From Nocardia sp. CY41 (GTDB lineage: Bacteria > Actinomycetota > Actinomycetes > Mycobacteriales > Mycobacteriaceae), in assembly GCF_009829325.1 (NCBI RefSeq), contig NZ_VUOS01000007.1, positions 186,001 to 250,000 on the forward strand: 64,000 nucleotides of DNA, written 5' to 3'. Each line of letters starts with the position of its first letter. Within the stretch, counting starts at the first letter, position 1. The notes below the pieces were generated by a model. The model was not told the DNA's origin and did not search any database. It was given only the letters and a program-made list of their open reading frames with translations. The translations under genes were made by a program, and so were the position numbers. This document shows, in pieces, positions 42,690 through 52,044 of the stretch.

Positions 42690-44237
42690 ATGTCGACGGT
42701 GCGGAACGGGCGCGGTGCGCTCTCGGTGGCGGTGCTGGCGTCGGTCGCTGTCCTGATGTCGGGGTGCGCCGTCACCCGCACCGAATCGGGGCAGCCGACA
42801 ACGACGACGCCGCCCACCGGGTTGGAGAAGTTCTACGGCCAGACCGTGCAGTGGGGCGACTGCACCGGATTCGGCGGACCGGACGACCGGCTCCCGCCGA
42901 GCGCCGAGTGCGCCCGGATCACCGTGCCGGTGGACTACGCGGCGCCCGAGGGCGCGACCGCGCAGATCGCGATCTCGCGCACCCGGGCGACCGGACGGCG
43001 GATCGGTTCGCTGGTGATGAATCCGGGCGGGCCGGGGGAGTCCGGTCTCGGCCTGTCGTCGCTCGGCAACAAGACCGAGCTGGCCGAGCGCTTCGACCGG
43101 ATCGGCTTCGACCCGCGCGGCATCGGCTCCTCCCTGCCCACGATCGTCTGCCAGACACCCCAGGAACAGGACGCCGAGCGAGCCGAGCCGGAGGAGGACT
43201 ACACCCCGGCGGGCATCGCCGACGCGGAGGCCGACAACCGCCGGTACGCGGACCGCTGCGCCGAGCGCACCGGCAAGGAATTCCTCGCCCATGTCGGCAC
43301 CCGGGAGGTCGTGCAGGACCTGGACGTCATGCGTGCGGCGCTCGGTGACGAGAAGCTGACCTACGTCGGGTACTCCTACGGCACCAAGATCGGTTCGGCG
43401 TACGCGGAGAAGTTCCCCGACCGCGTGCGCGCCCTGGTGCTGGACGGCGCCATCGACTCCTCACAGGATCCGGTGCAGGAGTCGCTGCGCCAGGCGGCGG
43501 GCTTCCAGAAGGTGTTCGACGCCTACGCCGCAGACTGCGTGCAGCAGCCGGGATGCCCGCTGGGTTCGGACCCGGCGCAGGCGGTGGCGCGGTTCCGGGC
43601 GCTGGTGAACCCGCTGTGGGACAAGCCCGCGCAGACCACCGATCCGCGCGGGCTGACCTACGGTGACGCGCTCACCGGCGTACGCCAGGCGCTCTACACC
43701 GACGAGTTGTGGAAGGTGCTCACGCTCGGGCTGTCGGAGTTGCGGGACGGGCGTGGCGATACGTTGCTCGCGCTGGCCGACCTGTACGACGGCCGCCGCG
43801 ACGACGGCACCTACACCAACACCACCGACGCGTTCAACGCGATCCGCTGCGTGGACGATCCGCGCATCACCGATCGCGCGGTCACCGGACGCCAGGACGC
43901 GGAGTACCGCAAAGCGGCCCCGTTCCTCGACGACGGCCGCGGCACCGGCGCTGCGCCGCTGGAGCTGTGCACCGCCTGGCCGGTGCCGAACACGAGCGAA
44001 CCGCATCGCATCGCCGTGGCGGGCCTGCCGAAGACGGTGGTGGTCTCGACGACCGAGGACCCGGCGACGCCGTACCAGGCCGGAGTCGACCTGGCCGCGC
44101 AGTTGGGCGCCGCGCTGATCACCTACCAGGGCAACCGGCACACGGTGGCGCTGGCGGGTGGCGTGCCCTGTGTGGACGACGCGGTCATCGCCTATCTGGT
44201 CGATCTGACCGAGCCTGCTCCCGGCCTCACCTGCTGA
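42690..44237 (+). CDS. Hip1/CaeA-like serine hydrolase lipoprotein
   Basis: The 515-residue protein starts at ATG 42690 (AGGCATG context with GGAGG). A lipobox VLMSGCAVT marks it as cell-envelope anchored. The alpha/beta hydrolase core has [10 protein letters not shown] (oxyanion), [15 protein letters not shown] (Ser), [13 protein letters not shown] (Asp) and [11 protein letters not shown] (His), with a TAP-like C-terminal region and several Cys. The mycobacterial homologues Rv2223c/Rv2224c sit next to panB too and process envelope proteins or esters. Substrate remains open. Confidence 0.9.
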   Translation: MSTVRNGRGALSVAVLASVAVLMSGCAVTRTESGQPTTTTPPTGLEKFYGQTVQWGDCTGFGGPDDRLPPSAECARITVPVDYAAPEGATAQIAISRTRATGRRIGSLVMNPGGPGESGLGLSSLGNKTELAERFDRIGFDPRGIGSSLPTIVCQTPQEQDAERAEPEEDYTPAGIADAEADNRRYADRCAERTGKEFLAHVGTREVVQDLDVMRAALGDEKLTYVGYSYGTKIGSAYAEKFPDRVRALVLDGAIDSSQDPVQESLRQAAGFQKVFDAYAADCVQQPGCPLGSDPAQAVARFRALVNPLWDKPAQTTDPRGLTYGDALTGVRQALYTDELWKVLTLGLSELRDGRGDTLLALADLYDGRRDDGTYTNTTDAFNAIRCVDDPRITDRAVTGRQDAEYRKAAPFLDDGRGTGAAPLELCTAWPVPNTSEPHRIAVAGLPKTVVVSTTEDPATPYQAGVDLAAQLGAALITYQGNRHTVALAGGVPCVDDAVIAYLVDLTEPAPGLTC

Positions 44238-44362
44238 GCCGCCGGGCACGGTTGCCGACCGGTGGCGCCGCGCGGCCGTTTCCGGAAAAACCTCACAAAG
44301 GGGACGATCCGGCTGTGCGGAGTCTTCCGAAAAAATCCAGGTCAGCAATCTTAAGCGTGTAT

Positions 44363-44378
44363 GTAACACGGATTTAAC
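44363..44378 (+). promoter_or_regulatory. Weak GlnR-like half site before glnA2
   Basis: The sequence gtaac-n6-ttaac resembles the gTnAC-n6-GaAAC half-box of GlnR, with mismatches in the second part. It lies 24 bases upstream of the glnA2 start. Regulation of glnA2 by GlnR through this site is only a possibility. Confidence 0.25.
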
Positions 44379-44401
44379 GCCGGATGCTTACGCTCGCGGG
44401 C

Positions 44402-45739
44402 ATGGATCGCCAGAAGGAATTCGTGCTGCGGACGCTCGAAGAGCGGGACATCCGCTTCGTACGTCTCTGGTTCACCGACGTCTTGGGCTACCTGAAGTCC
44501 GTCGCCATCGCCCCCGCCGAGCTGGAAGGCGCGTTCGAAGAGGGTATCGGATTCGACGGATCGGCCATCGAGGGCTTCGCCCGGGTCTCCGAGGCCGACA
44601 TGGTCGCCCGGCCGGACCCGTCGACCTTCCAGGTGTTGCCGTGGGCCACCAGCAAGGGCCACCAGCACTCCGCGCGCATGTTCTGCGACATCACCATGCC
44701 GGACGGCTCGCCGTCCTGGGCCGACCCGCGCCACGTGCTGCGCCGCCAGCTGAACAAGGCCGGCGATGTCGGGTTCAGCTGCTACGTGCATCCCGAGATC
44801 GAGTTCTTCCTGCTGGAGAACGGAACGCGGGACGGCGCCCCGATCCCCGCCGACAGCGGCGGCTTCTTCGATCAGGCGGTGCACGATTCGGCGCCGAACT
44901 TCCGCCGTCACGCCATCGACGCGCTGGAGTCCATGGGCATCTCCGTGGAGTTCAGCCACCACGAGGGCGCACCGGGCCAGCAGGAGATCGACCTGCGCTA
45001 CGCCGACGCGCTGTCCATGGCCGACAACGTGATGACCTTCCGCTACCTGATCAAGGAAGTGGCCATCGACGAGGGCGTGCGCGCGACCTTCATGCCCAAG
45101 CCGTTCGCCCAGTATCCGGGCTCGGCGATGCACACGCACATGAGCCTGTTCGAGGGCGAGACCAACGCCTTCCACGACCCGGACGACCCGATGAACCTGT
45201 CGGAGACGGCGCGCGCGTTCATCGCGGGCATCCTCGAGCACGCGCCGGAGATCAGCGCGGTCACCAACCAGTGGGTGAACTCCTACAAGCGCCTCATCCA
45301 CGGCGGCGAGGCGCCCACGGCCGCCTCGTGGGGCCGGTCCAACCGCTCCGCGCTGGTGCGCGTGCCGATGTACACGCCGAACAAGTCGTCCTCGCGTCGC
45401 GTCGAGATCCGCAGCCCCGATTCCGCGTGCAACCCCTACCTGGCCTTCGCCGTGCTGCTCGCGGCCGGTCTGCGGGGCATCGAGAAGGGCTACACGCTGC
45501 CGCCGGAGGCCGAGGACGACGTGTGGTCGCTCACCGTCGCGGAGCGTCGAGCGATGGGCTTCCGTGAGCTGCCCGGCACCCTGGACGAGGCGCTGCAGGC
45601 GATGGAGCGCTCCGAACTGGTCGCCGAGACCCTCGGCGAGCATGTGTTCGACTTCTTCCTGCGCAACAAGCGCCGGGAGTGGGCGGATTACCGCAGCCAG
45701 GTCACGCCGTTCGAGCTGAAGGAATACCTGGGGTTGTAA
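44402..45739 (+). CDS. glnA2: Glutamine synthetase family protein GlnA2
   Basis: The 445-residue protein starts at ATG 44402 (MDRQKEFVLRTLEERDIRFV), which matches the mycobacterial GlnA2 start. It has the GS beta-grasp domain, the latch-type motif GFDGSAIEGFARV, metal-binding EIEFFLLENG, the ATP site FMPKPF and HTHMSLFEG, and NRSALVRVP. It lacks the C-terminal KxLYxLP adenylylation motif of GlnA1. It should ligate ammonia to glutamate or a related amine. glnE follows 57 bases later. Confidence 0.93.
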   Translation: MDRQKEFVLRTLEERDIRFVRLWFTDVLGYLKSVAIAPAELEGAFEEGIGFDGSAIEGFARVSEADMVARPDPSTFQVLPWATSKGHQHSARMFCDITMPDGSPSWADPRHVLRRQLNKAGDVGFSCYVHPEIEFFLLENGTRDGAPIPADSGGFFDQAVHDSAPNFRRHAIDALESMGISVEFSHHEGAPGQQEIDLRYADALSMADNVMTFRYLIKEVAIDEGVRATFMPKPFAQYPGSAMHTHMSLFEGETNAFHDPDDPMNLSETARAFIAGILEHAPEISAVTNQWVNSYKRLIHGGEAPTAASWGRSNRSALVRVPMYTPNKSSSRRVEIRSPDSACNPYLAFAVLLAAGLRGIEKGYTLPPEAEDDVWSLTVAERRAMGFRELPGTLDEALQAMERSELVAETLGEHVFDFFLRNKRREWADYRSQVTPFELKEYLGL

Positions 45740-45796
45740 TACGAGCGATGCCCCGGGGCGGCGTGCCCCCGGTCGCGGCCGGGTAATTTGAGAACC

Positions 45797-48700
45797 ATGG
45801 TCCGGCCCCCGTCTGCGCGCTCCGTCGTCCCTGGTGTCGGTCGGCTCGGATTGCTCGAGCCGTCGGCTGCCGCGTCGCTGCGCGATCTGGGGTGGGACAA
45901 CGTCGAGAGCATCCCCGTGCTGTGGTCGCTGTCCCGCGCGCCGGACGCCGACCTCGCGTTGAGCACGCTCATGCGCCTGCGCGAGAGCATCGGCGACGGA
46001 TGGGACGCCGTCGATTCGGCGATCCGCACCGATACGGCGTTGCGGGGCAGGCTGTTCGCGCTGCTCGGCTCGTCCAGCGCGTTCGGCGACCATCTCGTCG
46101 CGGCGCCGTCGGCGTGGGAGGGGTTGCGGCGCAAGGAGCTACCGGTCCGCGACGAGCTGATCGCCGATCTGCTGGCCGTCGTCGAGGCCGAACCCGAGCG
46201 AGGGCCCAACGCGGCCCCGTTGCTGTTCCGCGCCGGGGTCTCGGGGCCCGAAGTGGTGGCGTCGCTGCGCAAGCGGTACCGCGATCATCTGATGCTGCTG
46301 GCCGCGCTGGATCTGGCGGCGACGGTGGAGAACGAGCCCGTGCTGCCCTATCAGGTGGTCGGCAGGCAGCTCACCGACCTTGCCGACGCCGCCCTGACCG
46401 CGGCGCTGGCGGTCGCGGTGGCCCGGGTCTGCAAGGACGAGCCGGTGCCGGTGCGGCTGGGCGTGATCGCGATGGGCAAATGCGGTGCGCGCGAGCTGAA
46501 CTACGTCAGCGACGTCGACGTGGTGTTCGTCGCCGAGCCCGCCGACGCCACCGCCACACGCTTGGCCGCGGAGCTGATGAGCGTGGCGAGCCAGGCGTTC
46601 TTCGAGGTCGACGCGGCGCTGCGACCGGAGGGCAAAGCCGGTGCGCTGGTGCGGACGCTGGATTCGCACATCGCCTACTACAAGCGGTGGGCGCGCACCT
46701 GGGAGTTCCAGGCGCTGTTGAAGAACCGCCCGGCCACCGGCGATCTCGCGCTCGGCGAGCAGTACCGCGCCGCGCTGATGCCCATGGTGTGGTCGGCCTC
46801 GGAGCGTCCGGATTTCGTCGCCGAGGTGCAGGCGATGCGCCGCCGCGTGGAGGATCTGGTACCCGCCGACCTGCGGGAACGCGAACTGAAATTGGGGCGC
46901 GGCAGCCTCAGGGACGTCGAATTCGCCGTGCAGCTACTGCAACTGGTACACGGGCGGGTGGACGAGACGCTGCACGTGCAGGGCACCGTCGAGGCGCTGA
47001 CCGCGCTGGCCGCGGGCGGGTACGTCGGCCGCGACGACGCGGCCAATCTCACGGCGTCGTACGAATTCCTGCGGCTGTTGGAACACCGCCTGCAGCTGCA
47101 GCGGCTGCGTCGCACCCACACCTTGCCCGCCGCCGACGACGAGGAGGGCATGCGCTGGCTGGCCCGTGCCGCGCACATGCGGCCGGACGGCAGGCAGGAC
47201 GCGGTGGGTGTGCTGACCAGCGAGATCCGCCGCAACGCGGTGCGCGTGCGGCGCTTGCACGCCAAATTGTTCTACCGGCCGCTGCTGGAATCGGTGGTGC
47301 GCATGGAACCCGATGCGCTGCGCCTGAGCCCCGAAGCCGCCATCCGGCAGCTCGCCGCGCTCGGCTACGCGGCGCCGGAGCACGCCCTCGGCCACCTGAA
47401 GGCCCTGACCGGCGGGGTGTCGCGCAAAGGCCGCATCCAAGCCCTGCTGCTACCGACGCTGCTCGAATGGCTCGGCGAGACACCGAATCCCGATGCGGGC
47501 CTGCTGGCCTACCGCCGGGTGTCGGAAGGGCTCGCCGACCAGATCTGGTTTCTGCGCGAGCTGCGCGACGAGGGGGCGATCGCGCAGCGGCTCATGATCG
47601 TGCTCGGCTCTTCGGAGTACCTGCCCGATCTGCTGATCAACGCGCCCGAGACGATCCGGATGTACGCCGACGGTCCCGGCGGCCCGCTGCTGCTCGGTCC
47701 GCAGCCCGACGAGGTGGCTCGCGGCATCCTCACCGCCGCCGCTCGCTACGACGACCCGAAACGAGCGGTGGCCGCGGCGCGTTCGCTGCGCAGGCACGAG
47801 CTCGCGCGGGTGGCGTCGGCCGATCTGCTCGGCATGCTCGATGTGCCCCAGGTGTGCCGGGCGCTGTCGTCGGTATGGGTCGCGGTGCTGGAGGCGTCGT
47901 TGCGCGCGGTGATCCGGGCGGGCGAAGCGGAGCGGGGGGCGCCCGCGCCCGCCGACATCGCCGTGATCGGCATGGGGCGGCTCGGCGGCATGGAACTGGG
48001 CTACGGCTCCGACGCGGACGTGCTGTTCGTCTGCGACCCGCGCCAGGGCGAGGACGAGACCAAGGCCGTGAAGTGGGCGATCGGGGTGGCCGACCGGGTG
48101 CAGCAGCTGCTCGGCGCGCCCAGCACCGATCCGCCGCTGCACGTGGACGCCGGGCTGCGGCCGGAAGGGCGCAACGGCGCGCTGGTGCGCACGCTGGCCG
48201 CGTACGCCGCGTACTACGAGCAATGGGCGCAACCCTGGGAGGTGCAGGCGCTGCTGCGCGCCCACCAGGTGGCCGGTGACGAGGAACTCGGGGTGCGTTT
48301 CCTGCACGTCATCGACAAGGTGCGCTACCCGGAGGGCGGGGTGTCGGCCGAGGCGGTGCGCGAGATCCGGCGGATCAAGGCCAGGGTGGACGCCGAGCGG
48401 CTGCCCCGCGGCGCCGATCCGGCCACACACACCAAGCTGGGACGCGGGGGACTGGCCGACATCGAGTGGACGGTCCAGCTGGTGCAGCTGCGGCACGCCC
48501 ACGAGGTGCCCGGCCTGCACAACACCTCCACGCTGGAGGCGCTGAATGTGATCGAGCGCACCGGACTGCTGGACGCGCAGGATGTGGCGCTGCTGCGGGA
48601 CGCGTGGCTGACGGCCACCAACGCCCGCAACGCCTTGGTGCTGGTGCGCGGCAAGCCCACCGACCAGCTGCCCGCCCCCGGCCGCCTCCTGTCCGCGGTC

Positions 48701-48808
48701 GCCCGCGTCGCGGGATGGCCCAACGACGACGGCAGCGAATTCCTCGACCACTACATGCGCGTCACGCGGCGCGCCAAAGCTGTCGTCGAACGGGTCTTCG
48801 GCGCCTGA
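45797..48808 (+). CDS. glnE: Bifunctional glutamine synthetase adenylyltransferase/deadenylylase
   Basis: The 1003-residue protein starts at ATG 45797. Two nucleotidyltransferase domains are present: the N-terminal one with [20 protein letters not shown] and the C-terminal one with [20 protein letters not shown], each carrying the paired Asp residues. Each is followed by a helical domain with [10 protein letters not shown] or [10 protein letters not shown]. GlnE adds AMP to, or removes it from, a Tyr of GlnA1 according to nitrogen status. Linkage glnA2-glnE is conserved in mycobacteria. Confidence 0.95.
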   Translation: MVRPPSARSVVPGVGRLGLLEPSAAASLRDLGWDNVESIPVLWSLSRAPDADLALSTLMRLRESIGDGWDAVDSAIRTDTALRGRLFALLGSSSAFGDHLVAAPSAWEGLRRKELPVRDELIADLLAVVEAEPERGPNAAPLLFRAGVSGPEVVASLRKRYRDHLMLLAALDLAATVENEPVLPYQVVGRQLTDLADAALTAALAVAVARVCKDEPVPVRLGVIAMGKCGARELNYVSDVDVVFVAEPADATATRLAAELMSVASQAFFEVDAALRPEGKAGALVRTLDSHIAYYKRWARTWEFQALLKNRPATGDLALGEQYRAALMPMVWSASERPDFVAEVQAMRRRVEDLVPADLRERELKLGRGSLRDVEFAVQLLQLVHGRVDETLHVQGTVEALTALAAGGYVGRDDAANLTASYEFLRLLEHRLQLQRLRRTHTLPAADDEEGMRWLARAAHMRPDGRQDAVGVLTSEIRRNAVRVRRLHAKLFYRPLLESVVRMEPDALRLSPEAAIRQLAALGYAAPEHALGHLKALTGGVSRKGRIQALLLPTLLEWLGETPNPDAGLLAYRRVSEGLADQIWFLRELRDEGAIAQRLMIVLGSSEYLPDLLINAPETIRMYADGPGGPLLLGPQPDEVARGILTAAARYDDPKRAVAAARSLRRHELARVASADLLGMLDVPQVCRALSSVWVAVLEASLRAVIRAGEAERGAPAPADIAVIGMGRLGGMELGYGSDADVLFVCDPRQGEDETKAVKWAIGVADRVQQLLGAPSTDPPLHVDAGLRPEGRNGALVRTLAAYAAYYEQWAQPWEVQALLRAHQVAGDEELGVRFLHVIDKVRYPEGGVSAEAVREIRRIKARVDAERLPRGADPATHTKLGRGGLADIEWTVQLVQLRHAHEVPGLHNTSTLEALNVIERTGLLDAQDVALLRDAWLTATNARNALVLVRGKPTDQLPAPGRLLSAVARVAGWPNDDGSEFLDHYMRVTRRAKAVVERVFGA

Positions 48809-48851
48809 GCCGCGCTCCGCGCCGGTTCTCGCGCGGCTCCGGCTGCCGGAT

Positions 48852-49187
48852 TCACGACTCGAGCGTGAGCCCGGCGCGGGTCGCCCGTTGCTCGCCCCAG
48901 TCGTAGAGGGCGGTGAGGACGGGAACCAGGGTGCTGCCTTCGTCGGTGAGGGTGTATTCGACCTGCGGCGGCACCGTGTCGTAGACAGTGCGCCGGACCA
49001 GGCCGTCGGCTTCCAGTTCGCGCAATTGCTGCACCAGCATCTTCTCGCTGGTCGCCGGCATCCGCCTGCGCAGCTCGCCGTAGCGGTGCACTCCCTCCTT
49101 CAAGTGGGCCAGGATCACCGGCTTCCACTTGCCGCCGATCAGGTCGACGGTCACCTCCACGGCGCAGTTGTAGCGCTTGCCGGGCAC
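48852..49187 (-). CDS. HxlR-family winged-helix regulator
   Basis: The 111-residue protein starts at GTG 49187. HxlR signatures are a lone Cys near the start (KRYNCAVEVTVDLIGGKWKP), RYGELRRRMPATSEKMLVQQ, and VRRTVYDTVPPQVEYTLTDE in the wing. Cys8 is placed as in redox- or electrophile-sensing members. It is divergent from the two-gene unit at 49296-50272, 108 bases between starts, so it probably regulates those genes. Confidence 0.88.
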   Translation of the reverse strand: MPGKRYNCAVEVTVDLIGGKWKPVILAHLKEGVHRYGELRRRMPATSEKMLVQQLRELEADGLVRRTVYDTVPPQVEYTLTDEGSTLVPVLTALYDWGEQRATRAGLTLES

Positions 49188-49295
49188 CTGTCCTCCGAGT
49201 ACTCACCGAAAAGTGCGTTCTTGTAACACTGTAATCGTCGCGCTTCCATGGATGCCGTTCACCGGAAACCACACGCGCACTTGGAGCGAAATTCT

Positions 49296-49622
49296 ATGAA
49301 GGTCATCGTTTTCGACCGATTCAAGCCCGGCGTCACCCTGGAGACGATCAACCCGTATCTGCCCGAGGAAGTCGCCAATGTGTGGCGACTGTGGAAGGCG
49401 GGCATCGTCCGGGAGAACTACGCTCGCGCGGACGAGCCCGGGGTGGTCATCGTGTTCGAGGTCGACAGCGTCGAGGAGGCCCGCAAGTACGTCGCGGACT
49501 TCCCGCTCACCAAGGCCGGGTACCTGGACTGGACGTTCGTCCCGGTGCAGGCTCCCTTGCCGCTGGAGGCGTTGATGGACCCGGCCGTGGACGTCGCCGA
49601 ACCCTACGACCGGACCGCGTGA
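49296..49622 (+). CDS. Small muconolactone-isomerase-like protein
   Basis: The 108-residue protein starts at ATG 49296, with GGAG 9 bases upstream. It is a ferredoxin-like single domain: MKVIVFDRFKPGVTLETINP, VVIVFEVDSVEEARKYVADF and FVPVQAPLPLEALM, as in muconolactone delta-isomerase and YCII-like proteins. Catalytic residues cannot be identified. It overlaps the following isochorismatase-like gene by GTGA, which supports a shared function under the HxlR regulator. Confidence 0.75.
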   Translation: MKVIVFDRFKPGVTLETINPYLPEEVANVWRLWKAGIVRENYARADEPGVVIVFEVDSVEEARKYVADFPLTKAGYLDWTFVPVQAPLPLEALMDPAVDVAEPYDRTA

Positions 49623-50272
49623 GCATGCGGCACGCATTCGGCTTGCGCATCCCGCAGACCGTGCCGGACGCCTGCGATCCCGCGCGGATGGCGCTGCTCA
49701 TCTACGACATGCAGGTCGGCATCGTGCGGCAGATCCCCGGCGGTGAGGAGATCGTGCGCGCGTGCGTGCGGCTGCGTGACGCCGCGCGGGCGGGCGGCTT
49801 CCGGGTCTTCTACACGCGACACATGTCATTGCCGGTCGCGGCGTCGGGCGTCGCCCAGTTGCGCACCGCCATGTCCTGGCAGCGGGTGGACGACCCGGCG
49901 GCCGTGCGCTCGAGCTTCCCGCAGGGTTCGCCGCAATTCCACCTGGTGCCCGAGCTGACGCCCGGTCCGGACGAGGTGGTGTTCGACAAGATCACCATGT
50001 CGGCCTTCGCGGCGACCCCGCTGGATTTCGCTCTGCGCGACTGCGGCATCGACACCTACGCCGTGGCGGGCATCGCGATGGAGGTGGGCATCGAGCCGAC
50101 CGTCCGGCACAGCCTGGATCTGGGCTATCTGCCGATCATCGTCACCGACGCCTGTGGAGCCGGTCATCATGCGGCTGCCGAAAGATCGCACGCCACCTTG
50201 GAGTTCGCCGGGGGATCGCTGACGACGGACACGGCGGGACTGAGCGAGTTGATGAGACGGGGCTCGTCGTGA
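49619..50272 (+). CDS. Isochorismatase-family hydrolase without the nucleophilic Cys
   Basis: A reading of 217 residues starts at GTG 49619 in a GTGA overlap; ATG 49625 is the alternative. The fold-defining residues are LLIYDMQVGI (Asp) and FDKITMSAFAATPLD (Lys). The position of the nucleophilic Cys in nicotinamidase-type members reads AGIAMEVGIEPTVRHSLDLG, with Gly, as in true isochorismatases. Activity could therefore be vinyl-ether hydrolysis or lost. Partner genes suggest small-molecule detoxification. Confidence 0.78.
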   Translation: MSMRHAFGLRIPQTVPDACDPARMALLIYDMQVGIVRQIPGGEEIVRACVRLRDAARAGGFRVFYTRHMSLPVAASGVAQLRTAMSWQRVDDPAAVRSSFPQGSPQFHLVPELTPGPDEVVFDKITMSAFAATPLDFALRDCGIDTYAVAGIAMEVGIEPTVRHSLDLGYLPIIVTDACGAGHHAAAERSHATLEFAGGSLTTDTAGLSELMRRGSS

Positions 50273-50390
50273 GGCGTTGAACGCGGCACGATCAGTCCGG
50301 TGTTCGCCGGTTCGGACCGCACCGCCTAGGAGTTCGGATGCGTTGCGCTGGTATGCCGCCGCCGAATGGCCCACCACCGGGTTGGTCGTG

Positions 50391-50768
50391 CTAAGGAGGG
50401 CCGAGATCCGCGTGGGGCAGCGGCCTCCCGCCGAGGCCGAGCACGCCGAACGCGCGCTCGCCTGCCGAACTCCGAGCGCCGGGTGTGCGACTCGGAATCG
50501 CCCCGCCGGTCAAGGCTTGGAAGCGATCGACGAACCGGCTGATGGCCGGCCGGTCTTCGTCACCGAGCCCGTGCGCGGTCGTCACGGTGACCAGGTCGCC
50601 GGACTCGATCCGCAGGACATCCCAGCACCACGGCAGGACGGGCGCGTGCACGCTGCGCCCGTTACTGCTGATCGTGATGGACGAACGGGACACCCCCGGA
50701 GTCACGGCCAGGTCTTCGGCGATCGCGGCTGTGAGCGGTCCCTTCGCGCGGAATTCCTCGACGTACAT
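50391..50768 (-). CDS. Hypothetical protein with possible HPr-like fold
   Basis: The 125-residue protein starts at ATG 50768. The pattern ITISSNGRSVHAPVLPWCWD, then VLRIESGDLVTVTTAHGLGD and AISRFVDRFQAL, is similar to the strand-helix-strand order of HPr proteins (NGK-sv-a, GD-v-v-tahG). The phosphorylated GLHARPA His is not present; its place reads GPLTAAIAEDL. The last 25 residues are a disordered Arg/Gly/Pro tail. If HPr-like, it is a non-phosphorylatable variant. Low certainty on fold. Confidence 0.5.
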   Translation of the reverse strand: MYVEEFRAKGPLTAAIAEDLAVTPGVSRSSITISSNGRSVHAPVLPWCWDVLRIESGDLVTVTTAHGLGDEDRPAISRFVDRFQALTGGAIPSRTPGARSSAGERAFGVLGLGGRPLPHADLGPP

Positions 50769-50894
50769 TCTCGACCCCGTCACGTCGTCGGCAGTAGTGA
50801 GCCAGTGTAGACGTGCGGCGCATCTCGCCCGAGCGCACAGAATCCACACCTGCGCTACACCGGCTCTTCGAAGACGGTGCCTAGGCTCGACCGC

Positions 50895-51839
50895 ATGCGT
50901 AAATGGATGGACCGGGCGTTGCTCGGTGTGGGGTGGTGCGCAGTAACCGCGGGCGCCCTCGGGATCGTGCTGCATTTCGGGGCATGGCAGCGGCGCGGGC
51001 TGGTACTGCTCGCGTCGGGGGCGTCGTACTTCATGGTCGGGGCGTTCGTCGGCCTGGTGTTGTTGCTGATCGCGCGTGGGTGGCGCAGTGCGGCCGTGGC
51101 CGGTGTGCTTGCCGCGGCGGTGTTCTGGACGCTGGTGCCCGCGTTCGTGCCGGAGAGCCGGGCGGCGAGCGGTCCGGAGATGACCGTCATGCAGTCGAAT
51201 ATCTTGTTCGGCGGGGCCGATCCGGCCGCGGTGGTGCGCGCGGTGCGGCACAACCGGGTCGACGTGCTGACGGTCGACGAGCTGACCGGCGCCGCGCTCG
51301 AACGCCTGGCGGGTGCGGGCCTGCTCGCCGAATTGCCGCATCACTACGCCGAACCCACCCGTGACGGCGGTGGCGGCACCGGCATCTTCAGCAGGCACCC
51401 GCTGCGGGACAGCAGGAAATACGACGGCTTCGTGCTGAACAATGTCTCCGCGACGCTGGATCACCCGGAACGAGGGCCGATCACCGTCTTCGCCTTCCAT
51501 CCGGTCCCGCCGCCGTTCGACTTCCCCGCATGGCAGGCGGAGATGCGCAGGATTCGCGAAATCCTCGACGCGCATCCCGGTCCCGCCATCGTCGGTGCCG
51601 ACTTCAACGCGACCCGCGATCACGCGGCCTATCGCGATCTCCTGCGCGGCCGCTTCGCCTCGGCCGCCGATCAGACCGGGGCGGGCCTGCTGCCCACGTT
51701 TCCCGAGGACCGCCGCTGGGGCCCGGTGATCGGCATCGACCACATCCTCTTGGCCGACGCCACCGCCGAACAGCTGCACACCCTTTCCGTCCCCGGTTCC
51801 GACCACCGAGCGCTGATCTGCCGCATCCGCCTGCGGTGA
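50895..51839 (+). CDS. Membrane-anchored endonuclease/exonuclease/phosphatase (EEP) family protein
   Basis: The 314-residue protein starts at ATG 50895. Residues 5-85 carry three membrane helices (LLGVGWCAVTAGALGIVLHF, YFMVGAFVGLVLLLIA, AAVAGVLAAAVFWTLVPAFV). The exported EEP domain has MTVMQSNILFGGADP, VLTVDELTG with the metal Glu, VGADFNATRDH, GIDHILLAD and GSDHRALICR. The family hydrolyses phosphodiesters in nucleic acids or lipids; an external position suggests scavenging or envelope function. Confidence 0.85.
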   Translation: MRKWMDRALLGVGWCAVTAGALGIVLHFGAWQRRGLVLLASGASYFMVGAFVGLVLLLIARGWRSAAVAGVLAAAVFWTLVPAFVPESRAASGPEMTVMQSNILFGGADPAAVVRAVRHNRVDVLTVDELTGAALERLAGAGLLAELPHHYAEPTRDGGGGTGIFSRHPLRDSRKYDGFVLNNVSATLDHPERGPITVFAFHPVPPPFDFPAWQAEMRRIREILDAHPGPAIVGADFNATRDHAAYRDLLRGRFASAADQTGAGLLPTFPEDRRWGPVIGIDHILLADATAEQLHTLSVPGSDHRALICRIRLR

Positions 51840-52044
51840 CCCGGGTCCGCCCGCCGACCGCGGTGTCGCATTCCCCTGAAGTGCCCCGGGTCGGCGTGCG
51901 GCTCGTCGAGCAGCGTCCACCTCCGCGAAGAGGTTGCGCCTTGCGGTTCCTGAGCGCGAACGCGGTGATGCGCGAAACGCGTTCGTGGCGATTACGATGT
52001 GAGCGCTCGGCGGGCCCGAGACGCGGTACCGGGGAGGCGGGTCG

